From JAJFHI01 sp050633705 (lineage in GTDB: Bacteria > Pseudomonadota > Alphaproteobacteria > Rhizobiales > Hyphomicrobiaceae), in contig JBOEGZ010000003.1 in the NCBI GenBank assembly GCA_050633705.1, positions 1-64,000 of the forward strand: DNA of 64,000 bases, read 5' to 3'. Both the position numbers and the translations under genes were made by a program. Shown here piece by piece: positions 28,701-38,000 of the stretch; position 1 is the stretch's first letter, and each line of letters opens with the position of its first letter. The notes below the pieces were generated by a model, which searched no databases, was not told the origin of the DNA, and saw only the letters and a program-made list of their open reading frames with translations.

Positions 28701-29181
28701 ATGGGTCGACTCCACTGGCTGTTTCAGACGTTGGGCCGGCAACAAACGCGCTATCGCTCACAATCGGTGCCGACTTCAGCGCTGCTGGTGCATATGGATC
28801 GGACGTCACAGCGGATTTGGTGTTTGTATCGGTATTTACATCCCCTGACATTGACGCCGCTGGCGCCTCAGACACGTAATTATCACCGCTTGCATCTGCG
28901 ATGCGGTTTGACAGCTCCTGCAAGCCGGATTGAATATTCTCGAGGGCTGGGCGGTAAGCATCTGGAACACGAAAGCGCGCGACCTGCGCCTCAGCACCAA
29001 GTAACGACAACCGGTTCATCAGCTGATTTAACGCACCTGCGTGGCGCTGCTCTTCAGTGCGAAGCCTTCCAGTGATTGACTGAACAAAGTCGTGAAGATC
29101 ATTTTGGGTGCCAGCTGCATCCGCTCTGCCCGCAGATACCCCATATTCACTATCTGCATTGTCAATATCATGCTTGGACAT
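25711..29181 (-). CDS. Large coiled-coil, single-span membrane protein with C-terminal Sel1 repeats (PodJ-like)
   Basis: A 1156-residue protein. The first roughly 745 residues are cytoplasmic, acidic, very Glu/Gln/Pro-rich and include heptad-like helical stretches. A basic patch (KKGGLFGLAKRK) precedes a single transmembrane helix at about 748-768. The C-terminal periplasmic part has four Sel1-type repeats at about 945-1100, with motifs such as AQFQVGTRLAEGKG, SQYRLGTLYERGLGV and SQFNLAVLYENGLGV. The architecture matches the polar localisation factor PodJ and rhizobial relatives, though no peptidoglycan-binding domain is seen at the end. The ATG at 29181 has GAGG six bases upstream; upstream TTG and ATG codons fit less well. 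Role in polarity or cell division is inferred. Confidence 0.82.
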   Translation of the reverse strand: MSKHDIDNADSEYGVSAGRADAAGTQNDLHDFVQSITGRLRTEEQRHAGALNQLMNRLSLLGAEAQVARFRVPDAYRPALENIQSGLQELSNRIADASGDNYVSEAPAASMSGDVNTDTNTKSAVTSDPYAPAALKSAPIVSDSAFVAGPTSETASGVDPFDVVSESEFDGQDPSSPWDAASAEALAQIYESGEAGEGELASALKASPPVAQQDTVFQSQDDADAQKQWLQDRFAEIANRIEGNGEPTAADIAIENLTERFDTLEARFSSAMEDVATKEDLGGLTIVEAHINELNQHLEETQDKFVKLDKIEAQLAAVIDRLSGENSPEQSMGAVQLPQEVVEEVAMAAAEKAALKLATTDQPDIAQNERMADLQNALHNFMDERRQGDVESQSMMATMQEAMSQMLDRVNAIEHGASHPEYIAQPEPALQQVERPVQYEQPAQYEEYTEPAAAFHDETPEEADLSHEMTQELELPQETEEESEKIKGLADSFEARMQEIIAQQQSEADQQAVVQAEFEPSQLAIQPEEQQRAEPYFEEQNSLGDESHVEVQPEAHLSSQQEPLSDDGMDVGYTGAQDVAPEPQFAPPIQEQPSQEFEQQPVEMAPVPSIEGAEPEAFEVPPAPEMPAAQIPEFDANQAAGEPSIEDTEQVSSAHSMVPPPPVPPRPQVSTADSISKMRQDLIANAQKAKLEAAAEAGRQMEETKKKKGLGLSLGFRKKSQEEEASTETGDEEETGKKGGLFGLAKRKLIVSMFIAVCTVPAFTALLETPTGSSLLADILQRPHHHRASENMGTGGEPAATRSDDVLAPAAVRPGAGPEKHLQSNGERRTVELSGGYQGEIIDDIAEAELTAAQLASQTPAGLTVYDSRTPVTRGLISHFEKRDDLAKRSAKLGKYSVPVMPAALATKTDEEATLQAKVSQPSINGNARNALGLPPAKVGPLSLRLAAAKGDASAQFQVGTRLAEGKGNAQDFGKAAQWFQRSAQQGFAQSQYRLGTLYERGLGVRKDIGRAKVWYQRAAEQGNLKSMHNMAVLSANPSQGRAPDYSAAADWFTKAANRGLADSQFNLAVLYENGLGVAKDLKRAYMYFALAAKSGDSEASRRRDRVIAMLEIQELAQAEDLVKRFKRLSSDRLANDALAAGQFWKKNSAGANYVN

Positions 29182-29630
29182 AGTCATCCTCGTCAGCCCC
29201 AAAAAATCTCCCACAGCAAATGAACGACGGCTTTGGACGGCCAAAAGTCAGGGGCCGAATAAGAGATCCTTTGATCCCTGCCAAACATTCCGCATGCCGC
29301 GACAAATGCTAGAAATCGGCCCAGACGAGATACGGACAGCTAACCGAATACTTTGAAACTGGCAGCGGCGCGTAAATACAAAGTTAAACTGAGGGGGGTG
29401 GCGTTCATTTTTGACGCAAACAGAGAAAATTTAACTGATTTCAGCCTTTTGACATGACCGACAACGGCTCAATTGCGGCAAATATCCGTGTTAAAATTTG
29501 TAAAAAGTACAATTTGCGATCAAACCGATTCGCAATTATCGCCAGCTCGTCAGGCTTGCAGATAGAACCTTCAAATTCTAAATATGATGTCGTGATTGAC
29601 GTGTACTGCCCCCGGCACAGGAGACCACAA
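29182..29630. other. Divergent intergenic region
   Basis: About 450 bases between the PodJ-like gene and the secreted coiled-coil gene. An open frame from 29454 runs into the downstream gene, but its first 59 codons lack a ribosome-binding site and would bury the signal peptide. The segment is therefore treated as non-coding and should contain promoters for both genes. Confidence 0.5.
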
Positions 29631-30170
29631 ATGAAAAGACATCTGCTTTTTGTTGTATGCGCATTGACTGTAAGCGCGCCAAGCCACGCGGTAACGACGT
29701 CCGAAGACAAAGGCGGTGGTCGTTACACGATGGCGCCTTCACCGGAAGGCGGGTTTGTCCGCCTCGACACGCAAACGGGCGTAATGGCCCATTGCCAAGC
29801 GCAAGCCTCTGGTTGGTCGTGCAACGATATGCCAGAATCGAATCGCAACCTTGCCAAAGAAAATGAGCGCCTCAGGGCTGAGAACAAAGCTCTCAACGAA
29901 GAAATAAAGGCGATGGAGGAAACCTTCGGTTTAAGTGAACCGTCGTCGCGCAACAAAAATTCTCAAAACGACGCCCCCTCACCACCTGTCCCTCCGCAAC
30001 TTAAGTTACCAACCGAAAAGGACGTCGACCAGGCCCTGGATTACGTGGAGCGGATGATTAAAAAGTTTCAAGAGCGCTTTCGCCAATTAGAAAATTCCAA
30101 GAAACGATATCCCGGCGATAAGAGTGATGAAGGCAACAGTCCGGCCGAAGGCGAAACGACTCCGCTATAA
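29631..30170 (+). CDS. Secreted coiled-coil protein, unknown function
   Basis: A 179-residue protein with a clear signal peptide (MKRHLLFVVCALTVSAPSHA). A short domain with the order YTMAPSPEGGFVRLDTQTG and a WSCNDMPES cysteine follows, then a strong coiled coil at about residues 85-115. After a Pro-rich spacer a second helical, Lys/Glu-rich region ends the protein. The start at 29631 follows AGGAG by six bases. I do not know the family; similar small envelope proteins with a beta domain plus coiled coil occur in Hyphomicrobiales. It sits 28 bases before yjbQ and may be cotranscribed with it. Confidence 0.75.
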   Translation: MKRHLLFVVCALTVSAPSHAVTTSEDKGGGRYTMAPSPEGGFVRLDTQTGVMAHCQAQASGWSCNDMPESNRNLAKENERLRAENKALNEEIKAMEETFGLSEPSSRNKNSQNDAPSPPVPPQLKLPTEKDVDQALDYVERMIKKFQERFRQLENSKKRYPGDKSDEGNSPAEGETTPL

Positions 30171-30198
30171 CCTCTTGCAATAAGACGGAATATAAAAC

Positions 30199-30660
30199 GT
30201 GACACAAGAATTGAACCGAGGCAGCACTGCGCTCGCTCAATGCTCCGGCCGATTAAGCCTCAAAACGTCAGGCGCAGGTTTTTACGAAATCACTGACAAA
30301 CTCGATCGATGGCTCCACACGGTTCACAGCGATAGAGGCGTCCTCACGGTCTTCATCCAGCACACATCTGCGTCGCTCGTCATTCAAGAAAATGCCGACC
30401 CGGATGTGCAATATGACCTGGCCAACGCCTTAAACAAAATTGCTCCAGAAAATGCAGTGTATCGCCACAGTCAGGAAGGGCCCGACGACATGCCCGCTCA
30501 CATCAAATCCATGGTTACGAATACGTCGCTCGTCATCCCGATAGAATCCGCCAAGATGGCGCTTGGAACATGGCAAGGCGTTTACGTCATCGAACACCGC
30601 CGACAACCGCACACACGCGAACTTGCGATGAATTTTATGGGAAGCTTTTTGATCTTATAG
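30199..30660 (+). CDS. yjbQ: YjbQ family secondary thiamine-phosphate synthase (UPF0047)
   Basis: A 153-residue cytoplasmic protein with the UPF0047 signature FIQHTSASLVIQENADPDV, then a conserved PDDMPAHIKSMV and the closing GTWQGVYVIEHR. The family has thiamine-phosphate synthase activity in vitro, possibly as a side activity, so its true role is unsettled. The start is a GTG at 30199 with GACGGA about ten bases upstream. Together with tenA at 10.4 kb it is the second thiamine-linked gene in the window, but the two are not clustered. Confidence 0.9.
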   Translation: MTQELNRGSTALAQCSGRLSLKTSGAGFYEITDKLDRWLHTVHSDRGVLTVFIQHTSASLVIQENADPDVQYDLANALNKIAPENAVYRHSQEGPDDMPAHIKSMVTNTSLVIPIESAKMALGTWQGVYVIEHRRQPHTRELAMNFMGSFLIL

Positions 30661-30690
30661 TCGCTCTGCAGGCGTTCAAAGCTTTTGATG

Positions 30691-31665
30691 CTAGGTATCG
30701 AGGATAAACGCCTGCGTCGCTCGGACCAGTTCGTGCACCACACCTGGCTCACTTACAGCGTGGCCAGCATCCGGCACAACGCGTAGTTCAGCGGCTGGCC
30801 ACACTGCTTCGAGATCGACCGCATTCTGCATTGGCGTAATAACATCGTAACGACCTTGAACGATGAACCCTGGCACGTCTTTTAGAAGGTGTGCATTTTG
30901 CAAGAGCTGTCCGTCGCTGTCTAAAAATCCGTTGTTGAAGAAGTAGTGACATTCGATGCGTGCAAAAGCACGGGCATAATCGTCAATCCCGAATAGCCGA
31001 ATACGATTTGGGTCCTGAATCAACGACAACGTTGAACCTTCCCACATACTCCACGCCCGCGCCGCCTCAAGTTGCACCGCTCTATCACGACCCGTAAGAC
31101 GGCGATGATAGGCCGCGATCATATCGCCACGCTCAGCAAGCGGGATCGGTTTGGCGAAAAGAGCATAAGCTTCCGGAAAGATCCAACTGCAGCCTTCTTG
31201 ATAAAACCAACTCAACTCTTTCTGCCGCAGCAGAAAAATTCCGCGTAAAACGAGACCGAGAACGCGACCAGGGTGCGTTTGTGAATAGGCCAATGACAAT
31301 GTCGAGCCCCAAGAACCACCAAACAAGTGCCAGCGTTGAATACCCAGATGGCTGCGAAGCCGTTCCATATCGCCAACCAAGTGCCACGTCGTATTGGCGT
31401 GCAAAGACGCATTCGGCGTCGAGCGACCGCAACCACGCTGATCGAACAAGACAATTCGATAATGAGCAGGATCATGAAATCGGCGCATGTTTGGGTTGGT
31501 CCCACCACCCGGTCCACCATGCACGACAACAGCCGGCAAGCCGTCCGGGTTTCCCGACTGCTCGTAATACACCTGATGCCCATCCCCCACATCAAGCATG
31601 CCGCTATCGTATGGCTCGATCACAGGATAAAGACCGTATCGCATTCCTTGCGAAACCTGGCTCAT
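30691..31665 (-). CDS. pip: Proline iminopeptidase
   Basis: An alpha/beta hydrolase of peptidase family S33 that removes N-terminal proline from peptides. The oxyanion motif HGGPGGG, the FDQRGCGRSTP segment and the nucleophile elbow GGSWGS with Ser118 are all present. Late VQGRYD and DAGHAVSEPG supply the catalytic Asp and His. The 324-residue length is normal and no export signal is present. It is convergent with yjbQ and stands alone. Confidence 0.94.
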   Translation of the reverse strand: MSQVSQGMRYGLYPVIEPYDSGMLDVGDGHQVYYEQSGNPDGLPAVVVHGGPGGGTNPNMRRFHDPAHYRIVLFDQRGCGRSTPNASLHANTTWHLVGDMERLRSHLGIQRWHLFGGSWGSTLSLAYSQTHPGRVLGLVLRGIFLLRQKELSWFYQEGCSWIFPEAYALFAKPIPLAERGDMIAAYHRRLTGRDRAVQLEAARAWSMWEGSTLSLIQDPNRIRLFGIDDYARAFARIECHYFFNNGFLDSDGQLLQNAHLLKDVPGFIVQGRYDVITPMQNAVDLEAVWPAAELRVVPDAGHAVSEPGVVHELVRATQAFILDT

Positions 31666-31756
31666 GCATCAACTTTCCTAATGTGGGGCACAGTCAAAGC
31701 AATGACTGTCCGCGAGACACAATTGGACTAAGGGCGGTTGGCGTATCAGATCTATT

Positions 31757-33589
31757 CTAGACTGTCTTACGACGCTTTAGACGTAAGATCCGAACCTCTC
31801 GGTCGTAGAGAATTTCTCCACCAGGAACGCGAATATCCCTCACCATTTCGAGAAGGTGTTTGGAAGGTTTGGGCGTCGCCAGTGACACAGAAACAGCCGC
31901 AACAGCGCCTGCTGGTATTGCAATCAGGCTTGCCAACACACCACTGAACCCGCTTATACCCAGCTCGTTGGCAAGAATTACACACATCGCAACAATAAAT
32001 CCCGTGGCAACACCAGCCGTTGCGCCAAAAGGATTTATCCTCTTCCACCAAATCGAGGCCACCAACACCGGAAATGCCGTCGAGCCGGTGAGCACAAGTG
32101 CCCACAACAACAGTTTTAGCGGATCGAATCTTAGACCAGCAGCAAACCCACCAGACACGACAACAATCGCCAACAACAGAAAACGACTCGTACCCAATCT
32201 CAAATTATCGGCCGAAGGCTCCCACGACAGTCCATTCACAACATCTTCTGTCAATTGGCTGGAAAGCGCCACGGCTGTCGCACCAGCAGCAGCAAGTGAG
32301 GCCGCAAGCACACCAGCGGCCGTTAAGTACCCGAATACAACAGGAAGTCCACCGGCAATCGGCAAACTAAACAAGATCATATCGCGATCAAAACTCACAT
32401 TCGATACATTGACCCGTGTCGATGGCGTCGTGATTTCTGCGAGACTATTCTGACTCAAGATCGCCATCCAACCGGGAGCGTCTTCGAGCGGGCTGCCGGC
32501 AACTTGCATTAAGTAGTGGCGCATGAAAATTGCACACGTCGCAAGTGTTAGCATCATCAATCCAAAGAAGAAGGTCGCCCAACCAAGAGATTTGCGGGCT
32601 TCATAAACACCTGGTGACGTCGCAACGCGTGTCAACAACCACGGAGCAGAAGCGATCCCCGTCATGACGGTCAAACTCATCACAAGATAGGCCGCCGGCC
32701 CAATATCAACAAATGCACTTGCAAATGCTTTTGTTACCGGCTGCAAACCAGGAGCGGGGATGCGAAATTCAAACAGTCCCGCTGGGATCGAGGAAAACGT
32801 CTGAAGCTCCTCGGCATAATCAACACCGCGCAACACCGGACCACCACTAAGCTGTGGAATAGGCAAGTATCCCAGCAACACTGCGATGATCGTCAATGGA
32901 ATTATGATCGCGATCAAAACCGCAATCCCCATCGCAACATTCGTCCAGGTGAGAGAGCGGACCCCTCCCAACGCAAACGTTACAACCAGAAAACTCGACA
33001 TGATGACTGTCAAGATGACCGGCGACAAACCGATGAGCCAGCCTGCCGCCATCGCTCCAACACGAAACTCAGCGATCAAGATCAACAACATCGGTACAGA
33101 CAACAAACCTGCGGAGATCAACCGCAAAATGCGGCTATCAAAACGCCGCCCGAGATAACTCGGCAATGTAAATGCACCAAATTTGCGCAGGAATGGCGCG
33201 AGCAACACCGCCATCACAACGAAGCCCATGATACCGCCGGACATAATCCAAACGGCATCATAGCCGATATTAAACAACAAACCCGCAGCACCAACGATGC
33301 CAGTTGCACCCATCGCCGTTAGCGCAAGCCCTAGTCCACAATAAGCGGCCGGAACCCTTCGTCCTGAGGCAAAATATTCGATCGGCTCTGAGGTATGGCT
33401 CGCAAGCCCGAAGGCAGCATAAAGCATCAACGGTACGGTTAACATTATCGTCCGCAGAATTGCATCGGAAACAGCCAACTGCTCAAGCACTAGAACAAAC
33501 ACAACTAAGGAAACGAAAGCGCTGCTAAAAATTCCGAAATACGTACCAAGCCTCGGATTGACGAGACGATTGCGCGGTGTAAAGGACAT
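31757..33589 (-). CDS. Sodium:solute symporter, acetate-permease-like (VC_2705 family large subunit)
   Basis: A roughly 610-residue permease with about 13-14 transmembrane helices. SSF features include EYFASGRRVPAAYCGLGLA near the N-terminus, the AFTLPSYLGRRFDSRILR region and GGVRSLTWTNV. The gene lies downstream of a DUF4212 gene, the pairing that defines the two-component symporter group related to the acetate permease ActP. ATG at 33589 is used; the frame opens further upstream with a TTG at 33679. A short-chain carboxylate such as acetate, pyruvate or lactate is the likely substrate from family and neighbours (regulator and SSF-kinase next door). Confidence 0.88.
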   Translation of the reverse strand: MSFTPRNRLVNPRLGTYFGIFSSAFVSLVVFVLVLEQLAVSDAILRTIMLTVPLMLYAAFGLASHTSEPIEYFASGRRVPAAYCGLGLALTAMGATGIVGAAGLLFNIGYDAVWIMSGGIMGFVVMAVLLAPFLRKFGAFTLPSYLGRRFDSRILRLISAGLLSVPMLLILIAEFRVGAMAAGWLIGLSPVILTVIMSSFLVVTFALGGVRSLTWTNVAMGIAVLIAIIIPLTIIAVLLGYLPIPQLSGGPVLRGVDYAEELQTFSSIPAGLFEFRIPAPGLQPVTKAFASAFVDIGPAAYLVMSLTVMTGIASAPWLLTRVATSPGVYEARKSLGWATFFFGLMMLTLATCAIFMRHYLMQVAGSPLEDAPGWMAILSQNSLAEITTPSTRVNVSNVSFDRDMILFSLPIAGGLPVVFGYLTAAGVLAASLAAAGATAVALSSQLTEDVVNGLSWEPSADNLRLGTSRFLLLAIVVVSGGFAAGLRFDPLKLLLWALVLTGSTAFPVLVASIWWKRINPFGATAGVATGFIVAMCVILANELGISGFSGVLASLIAIPAGAVAAVSVSLATPKPSKHLLEMVRDIRVPGGEILYDREVRILRLKRRKTV

Positions 33590-33721
33590 TAATACTGGTG
33601 AACCTGTTTTACTGCCGTTTGGCAAAATAAACTTGATTTGGTCGGAAAAGAGAGATCGACGCCGTGAGTAAAATTCCAAACAGACTTCAATTGATATTTT
33701 CCCACCTGGCGATCGCGATAT

Positions 33722-33982
33722 TTAGGTATCTTCGTGGGCACCATGCCAGTGATCAATTGCATCCTGGCGGTTGACAAAACTCGCAACGGTTACGAGTCCG
33801 ATTAGAAACAACCCATGGGCCGCCAAAAAATATCCGAGCGGAAAGCTCAAAAAACGATCGTGGTTTAAGCCATCCGCATAAAGCGGCAAAACCCCAACGA
33901 CCAAAAAGAATGGCACCAAACTGGTCAACATCTGCCTTTTGGTATGGCGCCAATAAGGTTTTCGTTCCTTGCGTTCTATCAT
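33722..33982 (-). CDS. DUF4212 sodium/substrate symporter small subunit
   Basis: An 86-residue protein with a basic N-terminus (ERKERKPYWRHTKRQM) and two hydrophobic helices around LVPFFLVVGVLPLY and FLAAHGLFLIGLVTVASFVN. This is the DUF4212 pattern, and such proteins are encoded just before VC_2705-type symporters, as here (132 bases before). It is thought to form part of the transporter. It is divergent from the LuxR-type regulator gene. Confidence 0.9.
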   Translation of the reverse strand: MIERKERKPYWRHTKRQMLTSLVPFFLVVGVLPLYADGLNHDRFLSFPLGYFLAAHGLFLIGLVTVASFVNRQDAIDHWHGAHEDT

Positions 33983-34302
33983 TTAATGTCCCCGATTTTC
34001 CCCTCATCTCAATGCCGCTGGTGACTTCGCCAGTCAAACAAATAGTTTGAGCAACAAATTGGCCGCCAGGACACGATTTAGGTTCAATATTCAAGCTCAC
34101 ACTGACACAGCAGCCCAAGACCCGCCCACACGCACATTTTAACGATATTTGAAACTACACTTTTTGCCTAAATCGTGTCATGTGTCGGTAATCTGGACTG
34201 GAACAACTCCTGTCCCCCGGGACTTGTAATCGAGTTGCACGCCCCACCACCTAGGTCCCAATTCTCAAGGGACGAACGATTTAAGCGCCTTTGGAGGCGG
34301 AA
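33983..34302. other. Divergent regulatory region between symporter operon and LuxR-type regulator
   Basis: About 320 bases separating the DUF4212 gene start (minus) and the response regulator start (plus). If the regulator controls the symporter, its binding sites should be here. No repeated operator was identified by eye. A GGAGG at 34293-34297 serves the regulator start. Confidence 0.5.
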
Positions 34303-34965
34303 ATGACGGCCAATAAGATCCTGATTGTCGATGACCACCCGCTTTTTCGCGGAGCCCTCAGCCAAGCCCTAACGGCCGCGTTTGAGCAGACGGAAATTGT
34401 CGAACTTGGATCTCTCGATGAACTCACGACAACTCTGAACGACAGTCAGAAAGCCGATTTGGTCTTGCTCGATCTGTCGATGCCAGGCGTACAAGGACTT
34501 TCGGGGCTGCTGTTCCTCAGAGCGCAGTTCCCTCAAATTCCCGTCGTGATCGTTTCCGCGCGCGAAGACGCAGCCACGATTCGCCGCTGTATAGAATTTG
34601 GTGCCTCCGGTTTTGTGCCAAAGTCAAAGCCGGTCGATCAGATCCGTAATGCCATCCGCAAAGTGCTCGATGGCGAAATTTGGACACCGCCTGATCTTGA
34701 TCTGTCCTCAACATCAGACAGCGGCGACGGTGACCTCATTCAACGCTTATCAAACCTAACCCCTCAACAAGTTCGTGTTTTGATGATGCTTGGTGAAGGA
34801 CTATTGAACAAGCAAATCGCCTTCAATCTCAATGTCTCAGAAGCGACGATTAAGGCGCACGTATCTGCCATTTTGCAAAAACTTGGCGTTGACAGCCGTA
34901 CCCAGGCCGTGATTGCCGTCAATCGTATTAACGCTGGCGATTGGCAACAAATGATTAGCAACTAA
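34303..34965 (+). CDS. LuxR/NarL-type response regulator, CrbR-like
   Basis: A 220-residue regulator. The receiver domain has the acidic pair in LIVDDHP, phospho-acceptor Asp57 in LLDLSMPG and the conserved Lys in VPKSKP. The C-terminal LuxR helix-turn-helix reads LTPQQVRVLMMLGEGLLNKQ and SEATIKAHVSAILQKLGV. The ATG at 34303 has GGAGG six bases upstream. It sits between an acetate-permease-like operon and a kinase with an SSF domain. In Vibrio and Pseudomonas relatives, the CrbR regulator paired with the SSF-kinase CrbS activates acetyl-CoA synthetase genes. Assignment as CrbR is by context and family, not proof. Confidence 0.88.
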   Translation: MTANKILIVDDHPLFRGALSQALTAAFEQTEIVELGSLDELTTTLNDSQKADLVLLDLSMPGVQGLSGLLFLRAQFPQIPVVIVSAREDAATIRRCIEFGASGFVPKSKPVDQIRNAIRKVLDGEIWTPPDLDLSSTSDSGDGDLIQRLSNLTPQQVRVLMMLGEGLLNKQIAFNLNVSEATIKAHVSAILQKLGVDSRTQAVIAVNRINAGDWQQMISN

Positions 34966-35054
34966 TAGGCATGCCCTTTGGTTGCCGGTTTTGAATCCGG
35001 CGTACTTGTGAACCGGATGTTGATGTTCGACGGCTGACCAGGCCAATAGCAAAC

Positions 35055-38000
35055 TTATTCTGCTGCCGGTCGAGACCGATTTAAATTATGCAGCATGAGT
35101 GCACGCAGCGCTGCTGCTTTGACCGGTTTCTGCAGCAATCCAAATCCATGCTCTTCGATATCTTGGCGAACCTCGGCGGTATGGTCTGCAGTAATAATAA
35201 TTGCTGGCACATTCAGGCCTGCCTGCGAACGTATCGCCTCAATTGCGTTCACACCCGTTCCCAGGTCGAGGTGGTAATCGGCCAAGATTATACTCGGCTT
35301 TTGCTCGGCGTTCTGCACGACGGCTACCGATTCAACCACACTGCTAGCCACCAGAACGTCGAGCCCCCATCCCGACAACAAGGCCGTCATACTATTTCGA
35401 ACTTCGGGTTCGTTATCTATACAAAGCACACCCCGGTTTAGCATTTGCCCAGCCAAAGCAAATGGCTTTTGCGCTTGCTCTGGTTTCAAGTTCACTTGCC
35501 CGCGTGGCACCCGAACCGAAAAAGTTGATCCTCGACCGGGTTCGGTGTCCAACGACAGATCGTGTTGCAACATGCGGCAAACACGGTCGACAATCGACAA
35601 ACCCAATCCCAAACCGCTGATCTGGCTTCCTGCCCCCTCCAACCTTTGGAATTCCTGAAATACAACGTCTTTCTTGTCTGCAGGAATGCCTGGTCCAGCA
35701 TCAATAACTTGGATTAAAACATTATCCCCTTTGTGCCGCACGCCCAACAAAACTGAACCCGTGCGCGTGTACTTAATCGCGTTAGAGACCAGGTTCTGTA
35801 ATATCCGACGAAGCATGCGTCGGTCGGACCGAACCCAAACACTTGAGCTAACGACACGTAACTCGAGGTTCTTTTCTTGAGCCATCGGACCGAACTCCAA
35901 ACGAAGCTGATCAAACATTTTTGCAAGTGAAATATCGACGATATTTGGAGCAAGGCGCCCGCTATCAAGTCGTGAAATATCAATCAGCGCCGTAAAAATT
36001 TCTTCCACGGCCATGAGAGAAGCATCGACATTGCCAACCAACGCACTGTCATCATTTTTCAAATTCCGCTCAAGCAAAGTGGCGGTATACAATCTCGCTG
36101 CATTCAATGGCTGGAGAATGTCGTGACTGGCGGCTGCAAGAAAACGCGTTTTATCGAGGTTCGCTGTATCCGCCTTGGCTTTCGCCTCTTCCAAGGCCTT
36201 GTTGACCTCTAAGAGTTCTGCCGTGCGTTCTCGAACTCTGCGTTCCAAACTCTCATTCGCGCGCTCCAATGCCGTAGCAGTGGAGATGCGATCGGTTATG
36301 TCAGAGAATGTCGTCACAATACCACCTTGCGGCATTGGACTTGTACGAATTTCCAGTGTTCGAGCGCCGTTGTGGAAGCTCTCTTGAAAAGTCTCTTTCG
36401 TCACAGCCAATTTTTGTAGCCGTTGGATAACCAAATTCTCGATATCGCCCGAACCGAAATCTCCGCGCTTGGCAAACTCGCGTAGCAACCGATCAAGCGG
36501 TAACCCCACCCGCACAAAATCAGTCGGCAAGTCCAACAGTATCCGGAACTGACGGTTCCAACACACAAGGCTCATATCTTTGTCGAAAACACATAGTCCG
36601 TGACGTACTTGGTCAATCGCAAGCTGCAACAAGTCGCGATTATACTGCAACGCTTCGGAGGCATCATCCAAAAGCTTGCGCGCTGAATGTGGTGAAACGT
36701 TATCTCGCTTCAACAACAACGCCAATACCAAGCGCGATGAGGAAGGGCCAATGGCACTTGCCAACAAATTCTCAGTAAAGCGAAATAGCCCGACGTCAGC
36801 TTCCGCGTCGGGATCAAATGCCAACTGACGCCTTTTGGCATAGTCAGCAAACGCTTGCTCTGCACGTTCAGCGCCAAGATAGCGCTCAACGGCTGATTGC
36901 AGGTCACGCACCTGCACCGACATGCGCAATGGGTCGAGTGGCGTTGCCGCTTCAACAGCGTCAGGTAAGCTGTTTGCCAAAAATGCATCCGCCTGCATCT
37001 GCTCAAATGGCTTGGCTGGGAACGCTGTTGATACCGTAACAAATGCCAAAATATTGGCACCTATACTCAATACAACGCTGTGAGTTAGCGGACTAAAATC
37101 TAAATAGAAGAGCTGTTCAGGTCGCAAAAATGTAAGGCCAAACGGGCCATCGGAGACGACGGTAGAAGAAATCCAACCCGCATCCGCGACCCAAGGCAAC
37201 AACATCGTGTAGCCCCAAACTAAGAAACCAACAACAAGCCCCGCAATCGCCCCATGGGCCGTCCCATCCCGCCAAATCAAACCACCAAAAAACACAGGTG
37301 CGACCTGTGCGACACCAGCCAGTGATATTAATCCAATAGCAGTGAGGTTGTCGTTTGTGCCAATCGCCCGGTAAACGAAATAACTACACAACAAGATCAC
37401 AACGATGGCGACTCTTCGTATGACAAGTAACCGCGTCGTCATTCCGCCCAATGGCAAGAACGCAACAATGTTCTGGCGCAACAACATCGGCACGAACAAT
37501 CCGTTGCAAACCATAATAGCCAGCGCGATCGTTTCTACAATAACCATTGACGTTGTCGCAGATAACCCACCAAGAAATGCGAGCAGTGTCATTGCATGTG
37601 AGCCGCCTGCAATCGGCAAGCCTAGAACGTAATAATCGGCCGGTGTTCCATTTGTTGGAACTGTCATCACGCCTGCGACAGCAATTGCGACCACAAACAT
37701 CATGATCGCAATCAAATACAGCGGAAACATCCAACGTGCTGAACGAACTTGGGCTTCAGACGCGTTCTCAACAACGCCAACGTGAAACTGTCGTGGTAAC
37801 AGCAAGATACCAACAAAACTCAATAACGTAACAGTTACCCAATGATCGCCGACAAACCCTTGTCCGAAAACCTCCATGATACGGTAATTTTGAGACGCCC
37901 GATCGATAAAGTGATCAAGACCGGAAAAAACCGAATAGATCGCAAATAACCCAACAGTGGCGAACGCAACAAGCTTCACGACGGAGCCGGTCGCGATGGC

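Noticed and set aside
30668..30715. Inverted repeat GCAGGCGTT/AACGCCTGC at the yjbQ-pip junction
   Set aside because: The right arm is inside the pip coding end, the loop is 30 bases and no U tract follows, so it is not reported as a terminator.
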